NCBI GenBank assembly: GCA_910575495.1
Contig: CAJTFS010000008.1
Location: 1-64,000, forward strand
DNA: 64,000 bases
DNA from: Bacteroidales bacterium
Lineage (GTDB): Bacteria; Bacteroidota; Bacteroidia; Bacteroidales; Rikenellaceae
Direction: 5' to 3'
In this document: positions 17,355 through 28,801 of the stretch, piece by piece
Position numbering within the stretch: position 1 is the first letter of the stretch
Layout: every line of letters starts with the position of its first letter
Program-made: the position numbers and the translations under genes
The notes under the pieces: generated by a model
Told to the model about the DNA's origin: nothing
Seen by the model: the letters and a program-made list of their open reading frames with translations, nothing else
Database searches by the model: none

Positions 17355-18179
17355 TTATTTTTTCTTCTTGGAAATAATAAACTTCGAGGTCGTCTTCTTC
17401 GGGTTGCGGGTCTTGTAGCCCTTGGCGAGCAGACCCTTGCGCGAACGGGGATGACCACCCGAAGCACGGCCTTCACCACCACCCATCGGGTGATCCACGG
17501 GGTTCATCACGACACCGCGGTTGTGGGGACGACGGCCGAGCCAACGTTCACGACCTGCCTTGCCGGAGCTCTCGAGGTTGTGGTCGACGTTCGAGACGAC
17601 ACCCACCGTGGCACGGCAAGTTACGAGTACCATACGAGTCTCACCCGAAGGCAGCTTGATGATGGCGAATTTGCCCTCGCGTGCCAACAGTTGAGCATAC
17701 GAGCCTGCGGAGCGCGCCATGGCGGCACCCTGGCCCGGATAGAGTTCGATGTTGTGGACGACCGTACCGAGGGGGATCTCGCTCAGGAAGAGCGTGTTGC
17801 CCACTTCGGGAGCGACGCCTGCGCCGCTCATGACGGTCTGACCGACCTGGAGGCCGTTGGGCGCGATGATGTAGCTCTTCTCGCCGTCGGCGTATACCAG
17901 CAGTGCAATGCGTGCGGTACGATTGGGGTCGTACTCGATCGATTTTACAGTGGCGGCGATGCCGTCCTTGGCACGCTTGAAGTCGACGTTACGGTACATC
18001 TGCTTGTGGCCGCCGCCGATGTAGCGGACGGTCATCTTGCCCGTATTGTTGCGACCGCCCGAGCTCTTCTTGGGGCTAAGCAGCGACTTCTCCGGCGTCG
18101 ACTTGGTAATCTCGTCGAACGTGCCGATAATCTTATGTCTCGTACCTGCGGTAACAGGCTTAAATTTTCTTACTGCCAT
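17355..18179 (-). CDS. rplB: 50S ribosomal protein L2
   Basis: Large-subunit protein required for subunit association and peptidyl transferase structure. At 274 aa it shows [20 protein letters not shown], the translation-protein SH3-like region, and the diagnostic C-terminal block [20 protein letters not shown] with [14 protein letters not shown]. The invariant functional His is in the DHPMGGGEG motif. It is located 5 bases after rplW. Confidence 0.98.
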   Translation of the reverse strand: MAVRKFKPVTAGTRHKIIGTFDEITKSTPEKSLLSPKKSSGGRNNTGKMTVRYIGGGHKQMYRNVDFKRAKDGIAATVKSIEYDPNRTARIALLVYADGEKSYIIAPNGLQVGQTVMSGAGVAPEVGNTLFLSEIPLGTVVHNIELYPGQGAAMARSAGSYAQLLAREGKFAIIKLPSGETRMVLVTCRATVGVVSNVDHNLESSGKAGRERWLGRRPHNRGVVMNPVDHPMGGGEGRASGGHPRSRKGLLAKGYKTRNPKKTTSKFIISKKKK

Positions 18180-18184
18180 CTTCG

Positions 18185-18475
18185 TTAGATATTACTGTAA
18201 AAATCGATCTTGTCTCCGTCCTTCAGGGTAACGATCGCTTTCTTGAAGTTGTTGGCGCGACCCTCCAGCAGACCGGCCTTGGTGTAGCGGCTCTTCTGCT
18301 TGCCCATGTAGTTGACGGTGTTCACATCCGTCACGACGACGTTGTACATCTGCTCTACGGCATTGCGAATCTGCAGCTTGTTAGCCCGCACGTCAACGAT
18401 AAAACCGTAGCGATTCAACTTTTCGCCCTGAATCGTCATTTTCTCGGTCAAAACCGGCTTAATAATAATTTCCAT
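18185..18475 (-). CDS. rplW: 50S ribosomal protein L23
   Basis: Tunnel-exit protein, docking site for trigger factor and SRP. The 96-aa product begins [20 protein letters not shown] and includes [20 protein letters not shown] and [20 protein letters not shown]. The ATG at 18475 is chosen over an in-frame GTG two codons upstream because MEIIIKP is the family N-terminus. Located between rplD and rplB. Confidence 0.96.
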   Translation of the reverse strand: MEIIIKPVLTEKMTIQGEKLNRYGFIVDVRANKLQIRNAVEQMYNVVVTDVNTVNYMGKQKSRYTKAGLLEGRANNFKKAIVTLKDGDKIDFYSNI

Positions 18476-18490
18476 TGTCACTTGCGTTTT

Positions 18491-19117
18491 TTAAGCTAAC
18501 ATCGTGTTGAGTACGTTCTCGGCGCCCTCCACCAGTACGACGGCCGAAGCGTTCATCACGTCGTAGGTGCAGACGTTCTTGGCCAGTACGGGCTGTACGT
18601 AGGGGATGTTGCGGCACGAGAGCTGCACGTTGGCGTTGCCTTCGGGCAGTACCAGCAGGACCTTCTTGTCCGAGACCTTCAGCGCTTCGGCGATGGCCAC
18701 CATCGCCTTGGTCTTCGGAGCGTCGAGCTTCACGGCCTCCAGCACGCAGATGGCATTGGCCTGGGCCTTGTAGGTCAGGGCGCTGCGGCGTGCCAGCTGC
18801 TTGAGCTTCTTGTTGAGCTTGAAGCTGTAGTCGCGGGGCACGGGGCCGAAGATGCGGCCGCCGCCCGGGAAGAGGGGCGACTTGATGCTGCCCGCACGAG
18901 CACCGCCGGTACCTTTCTGACGCTTGAGCTTGCGGGTCGAACCGGCAACCTCGTTGCGCTGCTTCGACTTGTGCGTACCCTGGCGCTGGTCGGCGAGATA
19001 CTGCTTCACGTCGAGATAAATAGCGTGGTCATTAGCCTCCACGCCGAAAACGGCGTCCGAAAGGGTTACCTTACGACCCGTTTCCTTTCCTTGTGTGTTC
19101 AAAACAGCTAATTCCAT
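18491..19117 (-). CDS. rplD: 50S ribosomal protein L4
   Basis: Exit-tunnel protein that in gammaproteobacteria also represses the S10 operon. At 208 aa it shows [20 protein letters not shown], the tunnel loop [20 protein letters not shown] followed by [20 protein letters not shown], and the C-terminal [10 protein letters not shown]. Two bases separate it from rplC. Confidence 0.98.
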   Translation of the reverse strand: MELAVLNTQGKETGRKVTLSDAVFGVEANDHAIYLDVKQYLADQRQGTHKSKQRNEVAGSTRKLKRQKGTGGARAGSIKSPLFPGGGRIFGPVPRDYSFKLNKKLKQLARRSALTYKAQANAICVLEAVKLDAPKTKAMVAIAEALKVSDKKVLLVLPEGNANVQLSCRNIPYVQPVLAKNVCTYDVMNASAVVLVEGAENVLNTMLA

Positions 19118-19119
19118 GA

Positions 19120-19734
19120 CTACTTCTCAATTGTTAAATAAGCACCTTTGGCACCCGGAATCGAACCTTTCACGAGGATAAGGTTGCTCTCGGGGATTAC
19201 TTTCAAAACACGCAGGTTCAGAACCTTGACCTGCTCGCCGCCCATGCGGCCGGGCAGACGCTTGCCCTTGAAGACGCGCGAAGGATAGGACGAAGCGCCG
19301 AGCGAACCGGGCTTGCGCTGACGGTTGTGCTGGCCGTGGGTCTGACCGCCGACGCCGCCGAAGCCGTGACGCTTCACGACGCCCTGGAAACCCTTACCTT
19401 TCGAGATCCCGGTCACGTCCACCCAGTCTTCCTCCGAGAAGAGGTCTACGGTGAGCGTGTCGCCGAGATTCACTTCGGGCATGCCCTTGAACTCCGCCAG
19501 CTTGCGCTTGGGAGTCGTGCCTGCCTTCTTGAAGTGACCTAACAAACTGCTGCTGGTGTGCTTTTCACTTTTCTCGTCATAGGCAATCTGCACCGCTTCG
19601 TAGGAGTCCTTCTCCACGGTCTTGATTTGCGTAACAACGCAGGGACCAGCCTCGATGACAGTGCATGGTATGTTCTTACCCTCGGCACTGTAAACGGAAG
19701 TCATTCCGATTTTCTTTCCAATAAGTCCTGACAT
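19120..19734 (-). CDS. rplC: 50S ribosomal protein L3
   Basis: Early-assembly protein reaching the peptidyl transferase centre. At 204 aa it has [20 protein letters not shown], the [20 protein letters not shown] motif, [20 protein letters not shown] and [20 protein letters not shown]. It is separated from rpsJ by 126 bases, the only sizeable gap inside the S10 half, where a leader or weak promoter could lie although I see no good box pair. Confidence 0.98.
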   Translation of the reverse strand: MSGLIGKKIGMTSVYSAEGKNIPCTVIEAGPCVVTQIKTVEKDSYEAVQIAYDEKSEKHTSSSLLGHFKKAGTTPKRKLAEFKGMPEVNLGDTLTVDLFSEEDWVDVTGISKGKGFQGVVKRHGFGGVGGQTHGQHNRQRKPGSLGASSYPSRVFKGKRLPGRMGGEQVKVLNLRVLKVIPESNLILVKGSIPGAKGAYLTIEK

Positions 19735-19860
19735 TTGTTGTCAAATTGTTTGTTATATATAAAGTGATCCTTTTGCTTGGTGGTACGGGTGCCCTCCGTC
19801 ATCGTCCGTACCGGCCGTGCGGGCGGTTGCGGCCTCCGACGGAGAGCTTCCGGAAAAGTA

Positions 19861-20166
19861 TCAGACCTTGATCTCCACCTCCACGCCCGAGGGCAGTTCC
19901 AGTTTCATCAGGGCGTCGATGGTCTTGGGCGTCGACGAATAGATGTCCAGAATGCGCTTGAAGGTGCAGAGCTGGAACTGCTCGCGGGCTTTCTTGTTGA
20001 CGAAAGTCGAGCGGTTCACCGTAAAAATCTGCTTGTGCGTGGGCAGAGGCACAGGGCCGCTCACGACGGCGCCGGTGCTCTTCACGGTCTTCACGATCTT
20101 CTCGGCCGACTTGTCGACGAGGTTGTGATCGAACGACTTGAGTTTGATTCTGATTTTCTGATTCAT
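19861..20166 (-). CDS. rpsJ: 30S ribosomal protein S10 / NusE
   Basis: 30S head protein that also acts as antitermination factor NusE with NusB. At 101 aa it reads [40 protein letters not shown] and [20 protein letters not shown]. It follows fusA by only 9 bases, so the str and S10 clusters are joined, and tuf is not between them, as is typical for Bacteroidetes. Confidence 0.98.
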   Translation of the reverse strand: MNQKIRIKLKSFDHNLVDKSAEKIVKTVKSTGAVVSGPVPLPTHKQIFTVNRSTFVNKKAREQFQLCTFKRILDIYSSTPKTIDALMKLELPSGVEVEIKV

Positions 20167-20175
20167 ATCCTTAGC

Positions 20176-22290
20176 TTATTCTATATCCTTACGTTTACCA
20201 CTCGCTTTCTCGATGATCTCCTTGGCCAGGTTGGCAGGAACTTCCTCGAAGTGCGAGAACTCCATGGACGAGGTGGCGCGGCCCGAGGAGATCGTACGCA
20301 GTACGGTCACGTAGCCGAACATCTCCGACAGGGGAACCTTGGCCTTGACCACGCGGGCGGTGCCTTTCGACTCCATGCCGGTGATCTGACCGCGGCGCTT
20401 GTTCAGGTCGCCGATGATGTCGCCCATGTTCTCCTCCGGAGTCACGACCTCGACGGTCATGATCGGCTCCATGATGACCGAACCGGCCTTGGGAGCCGCA
20501 GCGCGGTAACCGTTGCGGGCGGCGATTTCGAACGACAGCTGGTCGGAGTCGACCGGGTGGAACGAACCGTCCTTGAGGGTAACCTTCATCGAGTCCATCT
20601 GGTAGCCGGCGAGCGCTCCGTTGGCCATGGCCGACTCGAAGCCCTTCTGCACCGAGGGGATGAACTCCTTGGGAATGTTGCCGCCCTTCACTTCGTCGAC
20701 GAACGTAAGGCCCATCTTGCCCTCTTCGGCAGGACCGATCTCGAAGATGATGTCGGCGAACTTACCGCGGCCGCCGGTCTGCTTCTTGAAGACCTCGCGG
20801 TGCTGTACGGTGGTGGTGAGAGCCTCCTTGTAGTTCACCTGGGGAGCACCCTGGTTGATCTCCACGCCGAATTCGCGGCGCAGACGGTCGACGATGATGT
20901 CGAGGTGAAGCTCACCCATACCGCTGATGACGGTCTGACCCGAATCCTCGTCGGTATGAACGGTGAAGGTGGGGTCCTCTTCGGCCAGCTTCGCCAGGGC
21001 GATGCCCAGCTTGTCGAGGTCTTTCTGCGTCTTGGGCTCCACGGCCAGACCGATCACCGGTTCGGGGAAGGTCATCTGCTCCAGCACGATGGGAGCGTTC
21101 TCAGCGCAGAGCGTGTCGCCCGTACGGATCTCCTTGAAACCTACGGCAGCGCAGATGTCGCCGGCGTAAACGGTCTCCAGGGGGTTCTGCTTGTTGGCGT
21201 GCATCTGGTAGATGCGGCTGATACGCTCGCGCTTGCCGCTGCGTGCGTTGAGCACGTAGGAACCGGCGTCGAGCTTGCCCGAGTAAACGCGGACGAAAGC
21301 CAGACGGCCGACGAAGGGGTCGGTGGCGATCTTGAAGGCCAGACCGCAGAACGGTTCGTCCTCCGAAGACTTGCGCTCCTCTTCCTTCTCCGTCTTGGGG
21401 TTGGTACCCGTCACGGCGGGAACGTCCAGCGGCGAGGGCAGGAAAGCGATCACATAGTCGAGCAGCTTCTGCACGCCCTTGTTGTGGAACGACGAACCGC
21501 AGAGCATCGGCACGATCTGCATCGAGATCGTAGCCTTGCGGATCGCTGCGAGCAGCTCCTCGGGAGTGATCGAATCGGGATCCTCGAAGAACTTCTCCAT
21601 CAGCGCATCGTCCGTGGCAGCGACCTCCTCGATGAGCTTGGCGCGCCACTCGGCGGCCTCGGCCTTCATCGAATCGGGAATCTCCTTCAGCTCGAAGTTG
21701 TCGCGCACGGTCTTGTCGTCGAAGTAGTAGATCGCATTATTATATATAAGGTCTACCAGTCCCTCGAACTTGTCCTCAGCACCGATGGGCAGCACGACGG
21801 GCAGCGCCGTGGCGCCGAAGTGCTCCTTGATCTGCGCGCAGACCGCGAGGAAGTCGGCACCCGTGCGGTCCATCTTGTTGACGTAACCGATACGGGGAAC
21901 GTTGTACTTGTCGGCCTGACGCCATACGGTCTCCGACTGGGGCTCGACGCCGCCCACGGCGCAGAACGTAGCGATAGCGCCGTCCAGCACACGCAGCGAA
22001 CGCTCCACCTCCACGGTGAAGTCGACGTGTCCCGGGGTGTCGATCAGGTTGATCTGGTACTGCTGGTTCTTGTAGCGCCAGAATGCGGTCGTGGCCGCCG
22101 AGGTGATGGTGATACCGCGCTCCTGCTCCTGGACCATCCAGTCCATGGTAGCGCCGCCCTCGTGCACCTCGCCGATCTTGTGGGTCTTGCCCGTGTAGAA
22201 AAGGATACGCTCCGATGTCGTAGTCTTACCGGCATCGATGTGGGCCATGATACCGATATTACGGGTAAAATGTAAGTCTCTGGTTGCCAT
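20176..22290 (-). CDS. fusA: Elongation factor G (canonical)
   Basis: Translocation GTPase that moves tRNAs and mRNA after peptide-bond formation. The 704-aa protein has intact G motifs: [19 protein letters not shown] (P-loop), [14 protein letters not shown] (switch I), [17 protein letters not shown] (switch II with the catalytic His) and [10 protein letters not shown] (base specificity), followed by domains II-V ending near the ASGKRKDIE tail. It lies 15 bases after rpsG in the str cluster. It should be contrasted with the GTPase-defective paralogue at 30166-32322. Confidence 0.98.
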   Translation of the reverse strand: MATRDLHFTRNIGIMAHIDAGKTTTSERILFYTGKTHKIGEVHEGGATMDWMVQEQERGITITSAATTAFWRYKNQQYQINLIDTPGHVDFTVEVERSLRVLDGAIATFCAVGGVEPQSETVWRQADKYNVPRIGYVNKMDRTGADFLAVCAQIKEHFGATALPVVLPIGAEDKFEGLVDLIYNNAIYYFDDKTVRDNFELKEIPDSMKAEAAEWRAKLIEEVAATDDALMEKFFEDPDSITPEELLAAIRKATISMQIVPMLCGSSFHNKGVQKLLDYVIAFLPSPLDVPAVTGTNPKTEKEEERKSSEDEPFCGLAFKIATDPFVGRLAFVRVYSGKLDAGSYVLNARSGKRERISRIYQMHANKQNPLETVYAGDICAAVGFKEIRTGDTLCAENAPIVLEQMTFPEPVIGLAVEPKTQKDLDKLGIALAKLAEEDPTFTVHTDEDSGQTVISGMGELHLDIIVDRLRREFGVEINQGAPQVNYKEALTTTVQHREVFKKQTGGRGKFADIIFEIGPAEEGKMGLTFVDEVKGGNIPKEFIPSVQKGFESAMANGALAGYQMDSMKVTLKDGSFHPVDSDQLSFEIAARNGYRAAAPKAGSVIMEPIMTVEVVTPEENMGDIIGDLNKRRGQITGMESKGTARVVKAKVPLSEMFGYVTVLRTISSGRATSSMEFSHFEEVPANLAKEIIEKASGKRKDIE

Positions 22291-22305
22291 CTTCGGGTCT
22301 CCTTT

Positions 22306-22782
22306 TTAGAATCTGAAATGTGCGAACGCCTTGTTGGCCTCGGCCATGCGGTGCATCTCCTCCTTACGTTTGAAGGCGGCGCCCTGCTGGTTGTAGGCAT
22401 CCACTATTTCGGCGGAAAGCTTCTCTGCCATGGTCTTGCCGGCGCGCTTGCGGGAAAAGAGGACAAGGTTTTTCATGGAAATAGAAATCTTGCGCTCCGG
22501 ACGCACCTCCATCGGAACCTGGAACGTCGCGCCGCCGATACGTTTCGATTTCACTTCGACTTGGGGCGTGATGTTCTCCAGGGCCTGTTTCCAGATTTCC
22601 AGCGGAGATTTGTCAGCATCCTTCATCTTCTTGCCTACGAGCTCCAACGCATCGTAAAAAATGGTGTAGGCAATACTCTTCTTACCATCCAGCATGAGGT
22701 TGTTCACGAAACGGGTCACTGCCACGTCGCCGAACTTCGGATCCGGAAGTAGAATTCGCTTTTTTGGCTTAGCTTTTCTCAT
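22306..22782 (-). CDS. rpsG: 30S ribosomal protein S7
   Basis: Primary binder of the 16S 3' major domain, at the tRNA exit site. At 158 aa it shows [60 protein letters not shown] and a C-terminus [20 protein letters not shown]. Located between rpsL and fusA. Confidence 0.98.
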   Translation of the reverse strand: MRKAKPKKRILLPDPKFGDVAVTRFVNNLMLDGKKSIAYTIFYDALELVGKKMKDADKSPLEIWKQALENITPQVEVKSKRIGGATFQVPMEVRPERKISISMKNLVLFSRKRAGKTMAEKLSAEIVDAYNQQGAAFKRKEEMHRMAEANKAFAHFRF

Positions 22783-22880
22783 TGCTATCTTAAGTTGTGT
22801 GTTTCATTGCTTCGTTTCCGTTTCGGGGAGCCGTCTCCCGCGGCGGAAACTTTTCGGGAATGGGGTTGTTTCGCTCTCGG

Positions 22881-23264
22881 TTATTTGGCTGCCGCCTTGG
22901 GACGCTTGGCACCGTACTTCGAGCGGCGCTGACGACGACCGTCGACACCCGCCGAGTCGAGCGCACCGCGCACGAGGTGGTAACGCACACCGGGGAGGTC
23001 CTTGACACGACCGCCGCGGACGAGCACGATCGAGTGCTCCTGCAGGTTGTGGCCCTCGCCGGGGATGTAGGCATTGACCTCCTTGCCGTTGGTCAGACGC
23101 ACACGCGCAACCTTGCGCATGGCCGAGTTAGGCTTCTTGGGGGTCGTGGTGTACACACGGGTGCACACGCCGCGACGCTGGGGACACGCGGCCAGGGCGG
23201 GAGACTTCGACTTGTCCTCCATCGCCAGACGGCCGTTTCTTACTAACTGTTGAATAGTCGGCAT
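22881..23264 (-). CDS. rpsL: 30S ribosomal protein S12
   Basis: Decoding-centre protein and streptomycin target. At 127 aa it contains [40 protein letters not shown] (the Lys of PKKPNS is the residue altered in resistant mutants; here wild type), [20 protein letters not shown] and [18 protein letters not shown]. First gene of the large minus-strand cluster, about 60 bp downstream of a promoter box; 98 bases separate it from rpsG. Confidence 0.98.
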   Translation of the reverse strand: MPTIQQLVRNGRLAMEDKSKSPALAACPQRRGVCTRVYTTTPKKPNSAMRKVARVRLTNGKEVNAYIPGEGHNLQEHSIVLVRGGRVKDLPGVRYHLVRGALDSAGVDGRRQRRSKYGAKRPKAAAK

Positions 23265-23321
23265 TTCTTAAACTGTCCTTTAAGTTGTTAAAAATCTATT
23301 TCCATTGTCCAAAATGGACTG

Positions 23322-23329
23322 CAAAGGTA
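23322..23329 (-). promoter_or_regulatory. Putative -7 box of the rpsL-fusA-S10 cluster promoter
   Basis: TACCTTTG on the minus strand matches TAnnTTTG and lies 58 bases upstream of the rpsL ATG. A convincing -33 TTG is not evident at the usual distance (the region is TATGGTAATTC), so the promoter is plausible but incomplete. Confidence 0.55.
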
Positions 23330-23661
23330 GGTATTTTTTTTGAATTACCATATATACGGGTGTCTTTTTGAGGCTTTTTCGACCCCGATATCCAACTTTT
23401 GCGATTCTTTTTATTTATCGTTTTATAAAACAAATAATAATAGCTTATAATATTACAAGTAAATGATTGGCATACAAATATTTAAACACAACATTCACCC
23501 GTCGTGCCGAAAACCCTCCGACCGCATCGCACCTTGCATTCCGACGCTCCGTGCTGGGGCCGAAGCATGCAGCATCCGCTCCGAACAACGAGGCGCAAAG
23601 AGACCCGGCGCAACCCGGAATCTCGCTGTTGTACAACCCGGTTGCGAATTATGGATTCTTA
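23330..23661. other. Divergent intergenic region between rpsL and leuS
   Basis: No gene is seen. The left 130 bases are AT-rich promoter flank. Around 23609-23645 the words CGCAACCCGG and CCCGGTTGCG form an inverted repeat. The right end carries the AATTGTGAATT heptad type seen also at 13297-13331. Confidence 0.6.
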
Positions 23662-23693
23662 ATTGTGAATTGTACAAAGTTTCCGTATTTTTG
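23662..23693 (+). promoter_or_regulatory. leuS promoter
   Basis: -33 box ATTG (23662-23665), 20-bp spacer, -7 box TATTTTTG (23686-23693). The start would be near 23700, about 25 bases before the ATG, which supports the short leuS start over any upstream in-frame codon. Confidence 0.75.
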
Positions 23694-23724
23694 CAGGAAA
23701 TTCGGATCAATCATACAACAGATA

Positions 23725-26481
23725 ATGGAATACGATTTCAGACAGATCGAAGCCAAATGGCAGCAGCGCTGGAAGGAGCGCGGCACCTACCGCGTAGGAA
23801 TCGACCCCGCGCGCCCCAAGTTCTATGTCCTGGACATGTTCCCCTACCCCTCGGGCGCCGGGCTGCACGTGGGCCATCCGCTGGGCTACATCGCTTCCGA
23901 CATCTATTCGCGCTACAAGCGGCTCAAGGGTTTCAACGTCCTCCACCCGATGGGGTACGACGCCTTCGGACTGCCCGCCGAGCAGTATGCCATCCAGACG
24001 GGGCAGCACCCGGCCGTGACCACCGAACGCAACATCGCCCGCTACCGCGAGCAGCTGGACAAGATCGGTTTTTCGTTCGACTGGGAGCGCGAGGTGCGCA
24101 CATGCGACCCCGCCTACTACAAATGGACGCAGTGGGCCTTCCTCGAAATGTACAACCACTACTACTGCAACGACACGCAGCAGGCCCGGCCCGTCTCCGA
24201 GCTCGTCGAGGCCTTCTCCAAATATGGCAACGAGGGTCTCAACGCCGCCTGCACCTCCGAAATACGCTTCACGGCCGGCGAATGGAACGCCATGAGCGAA
24301 GCCGAAAAGGAACAGGTGCTCCAGAACTACCGCCTCGCCTACCGCGCCGACACGATGGTCAACTGGTGTCCGCAGCTGGGCACCGTGCTGGCCAACGACG
24401 AGGTGCGCGACGGGCTCTCGGTGCGCGGCGGCTTCCCCGTGGAGCAGAAGCGCATGAAACAATGGCTGCTCCGCGTCACGGCCTACGCCCAGCGCATGCT
24501 CGACGGGCTCGACAAGCTCGCGTGGAGCGACTCGCTCAAGGAGATCCAGCGCAACTGGATCGGCCGCTCGGTCGGCGCGCAGGTCTTCTTCGACATCGAG
24601 GGTTCCGACCGCAAGCTCGAAATCTTCACCACGCGCCCCGACACCATCTTCGGCGTCACGTTCATGGTCATCGCCCCCGAGCACGAGTGGGTCGGCGAGC
24701 TCACCGCACCCGAGAACCGCGCGGCCGTCGAGGAGTACATCGCCCAGGCCAAGAAGCGCTCCGAGCGCGAGCGCATCGCCGAAACGCGGCGCGTCAGCGG
24801 CGTGGCGACGGGATCCTTCGCCGTCAACCCCTTCACCGGCAAGGCCATTCCGATCTACATCTCCGACTACGTGCTGGCCGGCTACGGCACGGGCGCCATC
24901 ATGGCCGTTCCGGCCCACGACTCGCGCGACTACGCCTTCGCCCGCCGCTTCGGGCTCGACATCGTCCCCGTGGTCGAGGGCGGCGACCTCGAAAAGGAGT
25001 CCTACGACGCCAAGGAGGGCCGCATGATCAACTCCGATTTCCTCAACGGCAAGGATGTCAAGGAGGCCATCGGTCTCATGTTCGACGAGGTCGAACGCCG
25101 CGGCCTGGGCAAGCGCCTGGTCAACTACCGCCTGCGCGACGCCATCTTCTCGCGCCAGCGTTACTGGGGCGAGCCTTTCCCCGTCTACTACAAGGACGAC
25201 GTGGCCTATCCCCTCACCCTCGACAAACTCCCGCTGGAGCTCCCGCCCATCGAGAACTTCGGCCCCACGGCCGAGGGCGAGCCGCCGCTGGCGCGTGTCG
25301 AGGGCTGGTGCACTCCCGAGGGCTGCCCCTACGAGCTCTCCACCATGCCCGGATTCGCCGGATCGTCGGCCTACTACCTGCGTTACATGGACCCGCACAA
25401 CGACAGCGCGCTCGTCGGCCGCGAGGCCAACGACTACTGGCGTTCGGTCGACCTCTACGTCGGCGGCATCGAACACGCCACGGGCCACCTGATGTATTCG
25501 CGTTTCTGGAACATGTTCCTCTACGACCTCGGCCGCGTATGCGAGGAGGAGCCGTTCCGCAAGCTCGTCAACCAGGGCATGATCCAGGGCCGCTCCAACT
25601 TCGTCTATCGCGTCGTCGGCACCAACAAGTTCGTCTCGCTCGGGCTCAAGGAGCAGTACGAGACGCAGGAGATCCACGTCGACGTCAACATCGTCAGGAA
25701 CGACATACTCGACACCGAAGCGTTCCGCCGCTGGATGCCCGACTTCAAGGATGCCGAATTCATCCTCGAGGACGGCAAGTATGTCTGCGGCTGGGCCGTC
25801 GAGAAGATGTCCAAGTCGATGTACAACGTCGTCAATCCCGATTACATCGTCGACAACTACGGCGCCGACACGCTGCGCATGTACGAGATGTTCCTCGGGC
25901 CTCTGGAGCAGTCGAAGCCGTGGGACACCAACGGCATCGACGGCGTGCACAAGTTCCTGCGGCGGTTCTGGCGTCTCTTCTTCGACCGCGACGGCAAGCT
26001 GCTGCTCACCGACGGGCCGGCCACCGACAAGGAGCTCCGCACGCTGCACAAGACCATCAAGAAAGTCACCGAAGACATCGAGAACTTCTCGTTCAACACC
26101 TCGGTCGCCGCTTTCATGATCTGCCTCAACGAGCTGGGCGAATGCTCCAAACGCGCCGTGCTCGAACCCCTCACCGTACTGCTCGCTCCTTTCGCACCGC
26201 ACATCGCCGAGGAGCTGTGGGAGGTGCTCGGGCACAGCGGATCGGTCTGCGACGCCGCCTACCCCGAATTCGACGAAAAACACCTCGCGCTGAGCGCCTT
26301 CGAATACCCCGTCTCGATCAACGGCAAGCTCCGTTTCAAGAAGGAGTATCCCGTCGCCGCGTCGCCCGCCGACATCCAGGCCGACGTCGTCGCACTGCCC
26401 GAGGCGCAGAAATGGCTCGACGGCAAGGCTCCCAAGAAGGTCATCGTCGTACCCGGCAAAATCATTAATATCGTCATCTGA
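23725..26481 (+). CDS. leuS: Leucyl-tRNA synthetase
   Basis: Class I aminoacyl-tRNA synthetase that charges tRNA-Leu. At 918 aa it has the HIGH-type motif in [16 protein letters not shown] (residues about 41-56), a CP1 editing domain ([20 protein letters not shown] and [20 protein letters not shown]), the KMSKS signature in [18 protein letters not shown], and a C-terminal anticodon-binding domain. The start [16 protein letters not shown] is the family N-terminus and follows a promoter. The stop overlaps the ATG of the esterase gene by one base (TGATG), indicating co-transcription. Confidence 0.98.
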   Translation: MEYDFRQIEAKWQQRWKERGTYRVGIDPARPKFYVLDMFPYPSGAGLHVGHPLGYIASDIYSRYKRLKGFNVLHPMGYDAFGLPAEQYAIQTGQHPAVTTERNIARYREQLDKIGFSFDWEREVRTCDPAYYKWTQWAFLEMYNHYYCNDTQQARPVSELVEAFSKYGNEGLNAACTSEIRFTAGEWNAMSEAEKEQVLQNYRLAYRADTMVNWCPQLGTVLANDEVRDGLSVRGGFPVEQKRMKQWLLRVTAYAQRMLDGLDKLAWSDSLKEIQRNWIGRSVGAQVFFDIEGSDRKLEIFTTRPDTIFGVTFMVIAPEHEWVGELTAPENRAAVEEYIAQAKKRSERERIAETRRVSGVATGSFAVNPFTGKAIPIYISDYVLAGYGTGAIMAVPAHDSRDYAFARRFGLDIVPVVEGGDLEKESYDAKEGRMINSDFLNGKDVKEAIGLMFDEVERRGLGKRLVNYRLRDAIFSRQRYWGEPFPVYYKDDVAYPLTLDKLPLELPPIENFGPTAEGEPPLARVEGWCTPEGCPYELSTMPGFAGSSAYYLRYMDPHNDSALVGREANDYWRSVDLYVGGIEHATGHLMYSRFWNMFLYDLGRVCEEEPFRKLVNQGMIQGRSNFVYRVVGTNKFVSLGLKEQYETQEIHVDVNIVRNDILDTEAFRRWMPDFKDAEFILEDGKYVCGWAVEKMSKSMYNVVNPDYIVDNYGADTLRMYEMFLGPLEQSKPWDTNGIDGVHKFLRRFWRLFFDRDGKLLLTDGPATDKELRTLHKTIKKVTEDIENFSFNTSVAAFMICLNELGECSKRAVLEPLTVLLAPFAPHIAEELWEVLGHSGSVCDAAYPEFDEKHLALSAFEYPVSINGKLRFKKEYPVAASPADIQADVVALPEAQKWLDGKAPKKVIVVPGKIINIVI

Positions 26482-27368
26482 TGAAACGACTGCTCCTTTC
26501 GGTGCTTCTTCTGACCGCCATGCACCCCGCCTCCCGGGCCCAGGATTACGGCCAGGCCCTCACCGTGAAGCTGTGGGACAACGCCACGGCGCCCCACTCC
26601 AACGGCATCGACACGCCCGAAACGCACGCTGCTCCCGGACGCGTCGGCAACGTCTCCACGGCCGAGCTCTACATCTTCCCGGCCGACACGGCCAGGCAGA
26701 GCGGCACGGCCGTCGTCATCTGCCCCGGCGGCGGATATGCCCGGCTGGCCATGGACCACGAGGGGTTCAACGTCGCCCGGTGGCTGGCCGCCAACGGCAT
26801 CACGGCCGCCGTGCTCAAGTACCGCATGCCCAACGGCCATCCCGAAGTGCCGCTGGAGGATGCCGAACAGGCGCTCCGCATCATGAAAGGAACCGAAGCG
26901 GGCGCCGGGCAGCATGCCGCCCCGAGGGTCGGCATCATCGGCTTCTCGGCAGGCGGACACCTCGCGGCCATGACCTCGACGATGGCGGAGACGAAACCCG
27001 ATTTCGCCATCCTCTTCTACCCGGTCATCACGGCCGTAAGGGCACCGGCGCACGGGGGAACCTTCAAAAACCTGCTGGGGGCCGGGCGCAACGCCGCCAG
27101 CGAGGCACGCTATTCGCTGGAGAACCGCGTGAACGACGCCACGCCGCCCACGCTCCTGCTGCTCTCCGACGACGACCGCAGCGTCCCGCCCGTCAACTCC
27201 ACGTGCTACTACGAGGCGCTGAAGCGGCACGGCATCGAGGGTTCCATACACCTCTACCCCACCGGAGGCCACGGCTGGGGCTTCCGCGACAGTTTCAGTT
27301 ACAAGCCCCAATGGCAGGCCGCGGTGCTCGACTGGCTGGAACGGCTGCAAGCGAAAAATGAAAAGTGA
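26481..27368 (+). CDS. Secreted alpha/beta-hydrolase esterase (acetyl-esterase-like)
   Basis: A 295-aa protein with a signal peptide ([20 protein letters not shown], cleavage after about residue 20) and an alpha/beta-hydrolase fold of the BD-FAE / acetyl xylan esterase-like group. The oxyanion segment is CPGGGYARL, the nucleophile Ser156 lies in GFSAGG, the acid is in LLSDDDRSVPP (about 231) and the catalytic His264 is in GGHGWGF. Probably periplasmic, deacylating carbohydrate esters; the exact substrate is unknown. Its start overlaps leuS by one base. Its last codons and stop lie in a GTGAAA heptad repeat (27355-27381), which may have replaced the original 3' end. Confidence 0.85.
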   Translation: MKRLLLSVLLLTAMHPASRAQDYGQALTVKLWDNATAPHSNGIDTPETHAAPGRVGNVSTAELYIFPADTARQSGTAVVICPGGGYARLAMDHEGFNVARWLAANGITAAVLKYRMPNGHPEVPLEDAEQALRIMKGTEAGAGQHAAPRVGIIGFSAGGHLAAMTSTMAETKPDFAILFYPVITAVRAPAHGGTFKNLLGAGRNAASEARYSLENRVNDATPPTLLLLSDDDRSVPPVNSTCYYEALKRHGIEGSIHLYPTGGHGWGFRDSFSYKPQWQAAVLDWLERLQAKNEK

Positions 27369-27409
27369 AAGGTGAAAAACCATAGTCACCGCAACAAAAA
27401 ACGACAACC

Positions 27410-28801
27410 ATGTTTTCCGCAAAAACCTACGCTTCGCGCCGCGAAGTCCTGCGCACGAAAATCGGCAGCGGAGTGATCCTGCTGCCGGGCAACATGCCGG
27501 CGCCCAACAACTACCCCAACAACACCTATTACTTCCGCCAGGACTCGTCGTTCCTCTACTACTTCGGGCTCAACATCCCGTCGCTGGTGGGCGTGATCGA
27601 CGCCGACACGGGCGAAGAGATGCTGTTCGGCGACGACTTCACCGTCGAGGACATCATCTGGACCGGTCCGCAGCCCACGCTCCGCGAGCTGGGGGCCCAG
27701 GTCGGCATCGCCGCCGCACACCCCATGGCCGAGCTGGAAAAACACCTCCGCAAGGCCATCGCGCAGGGCCGCCGCATCCACTACCTGCCGCCCTACCGCG
27801 GCGAAACGAAACTCCAGCTCTCCGAGCTGCTGGGCATCGCTCCCGCACGGCTTCACGAACACAAATCGGTCGACCTGATGCTGGCCGTGGCCGAGATGCG
27901 CGAAGCGAAGAGCGCCGAGGAGATCGACGAACTCGAACGCGCCTTCCGCATCGGCTACGACATGCACACGCTGGCCATGAAGATGTGCCGTCCGGGCGTC
28001 ATCGAGCGGGAGATCGCCGGCGCCATCGAGGGCGTCGCCAAATCGGCCGGAGCGGGTGTCTCGTTCCCGTCGATCGTCTCGCAGCACGGCGAAACGCTTC
28101 ACAACCTCTGCGCCGACGGCGTGCTGGAGGAGGGGCGGCTGCTGCTGTGCGACGCAGGCGGCGAAACGGTCGGCAACTACTGCTCCGACCACACGCGCAC
28201 CTACCCCGTGAGCGGCCGATTCACTCCGAAGCAGCGCGAAATCTACGAAATCGTCCTTGCGGCCCACGACCGTGTGGCCGCCATCGTCAAGCCCGGCATG
28301 ATGTACACCGACATCCACAACGCCGCCTGCCTGACGCTGGCCGAAGGCCTCGTCGGCGCCGGTCTGGTCAGGGGATCGGCCGAAGATGCCGTGGCGGCCG
28401 GCGCCATGACGCTCTTCATGCCCCACGGGCTGGGCCACGGCCTCGGCATGGACGTCCACGACTGCGAAGCGATGGGCGAACGGTCGTTCGACTTCACGTC
28501 GATCGCCGACCGGGCGGCCGAATCGGCCACCTGCATCTACCGTGCGGCCTGGCGCGTGCGTCCCGGCACGGTGATGTCCGACGAACCGGGCATCTACTTC
28601 ATCCCGGCGCTGATCGACAAGTGCCGCGCCGAAGGGCTCTACCGCGGCATCGTCGACTACGACCGGCTCGACTCCTACCGCGACTTCGGCGGCATCCGCA
28701 TCGAAGACGACCTGCTTCTCACCGACACCGGCTGCCGCATCATCGGCGACAGAAAGATTCCGGTCACGGTCGACGAGCTGGAAGCCGTCGTAGGAAAATA
28801 A
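27410..28801 (+). CDS. pepP: Xaa-Pro aminopeptidase (M24 family)
   Basis: Metallopeptidase that releases the N-terminal residue before proline. At 463 aa it has an N-terminal AMP_N creatinase-like domain (about 1-150, with YFRQDSSFLYYFGLN) and a C-terminal pita-bread domain. The metal ligands can be read as Asp248 (LLLCDAGGE), Asp260 (YCSDHTRTYPVSG), His343 (GLGHGLGMDVHD), Glu392 (MSDEPGIYF) and Glu432 (GGIRIEDDLLL), so it should be active. No signal peptide: cytoplasmic. It follows the esterase by 41 bases and is closed by a terminator at 28881. Confidence 0.94.
   Translation: MFSAKTYASRREVLRTKIGSGVILLPGNMPAPNNYPNNTYYFRQDSSFLYYFGLNIPSLVGVIDADTGEEMLFGDDFTVEDIIWTGPQPTLRELGAQVGIAAAHPMAELEKHLRKAIAQGRRIHYLPPYRGETKLQLSELLGIAPARLHEHKSVDLMLAVAEMREAKSAEEIDELERAFRIGYDMHTLAMKMCRPGVIEREIAGAIEGVAKSAGAGVSFPSIVSQHGETLHNLCADGVLEEGRLLLCDAGGETVGNYCSDHTRTYPVSGRFTPKQREIYEIVLAAHDRVAAIVKPGMMYTDIHNAACLTLAEGLVGAGLVRGSAEDAVAAGAMTLFMPHGLGHGLGMDVHDCEAMGERSFDFTSIADRAAESATCIYRAAWRVRPGTVMSDEPGIYFIPALIDKCRAEGLYRGIVDYDRLDSYRDFGGIRIEDDLLLTDTGCRIIGDRKIPVTVDELEAVVGK

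Noticed and set aside
19777..22275. 832-codon plus-strand frame opposite fusA and rpsJ
   Set aside because: Antisense shadow; composition (Leu/Val/His/Asp) reflects reverse reading of conserved genes.
23463..26468. 1001-codon plus-strand frame overlapping leuS in another phase, and the antisense frame 23707-26283
   Set aside because: Arg/Ala/Gly-rich alternate-frame translations caused by high third-position GC; leuS carries all synthetase motifs.
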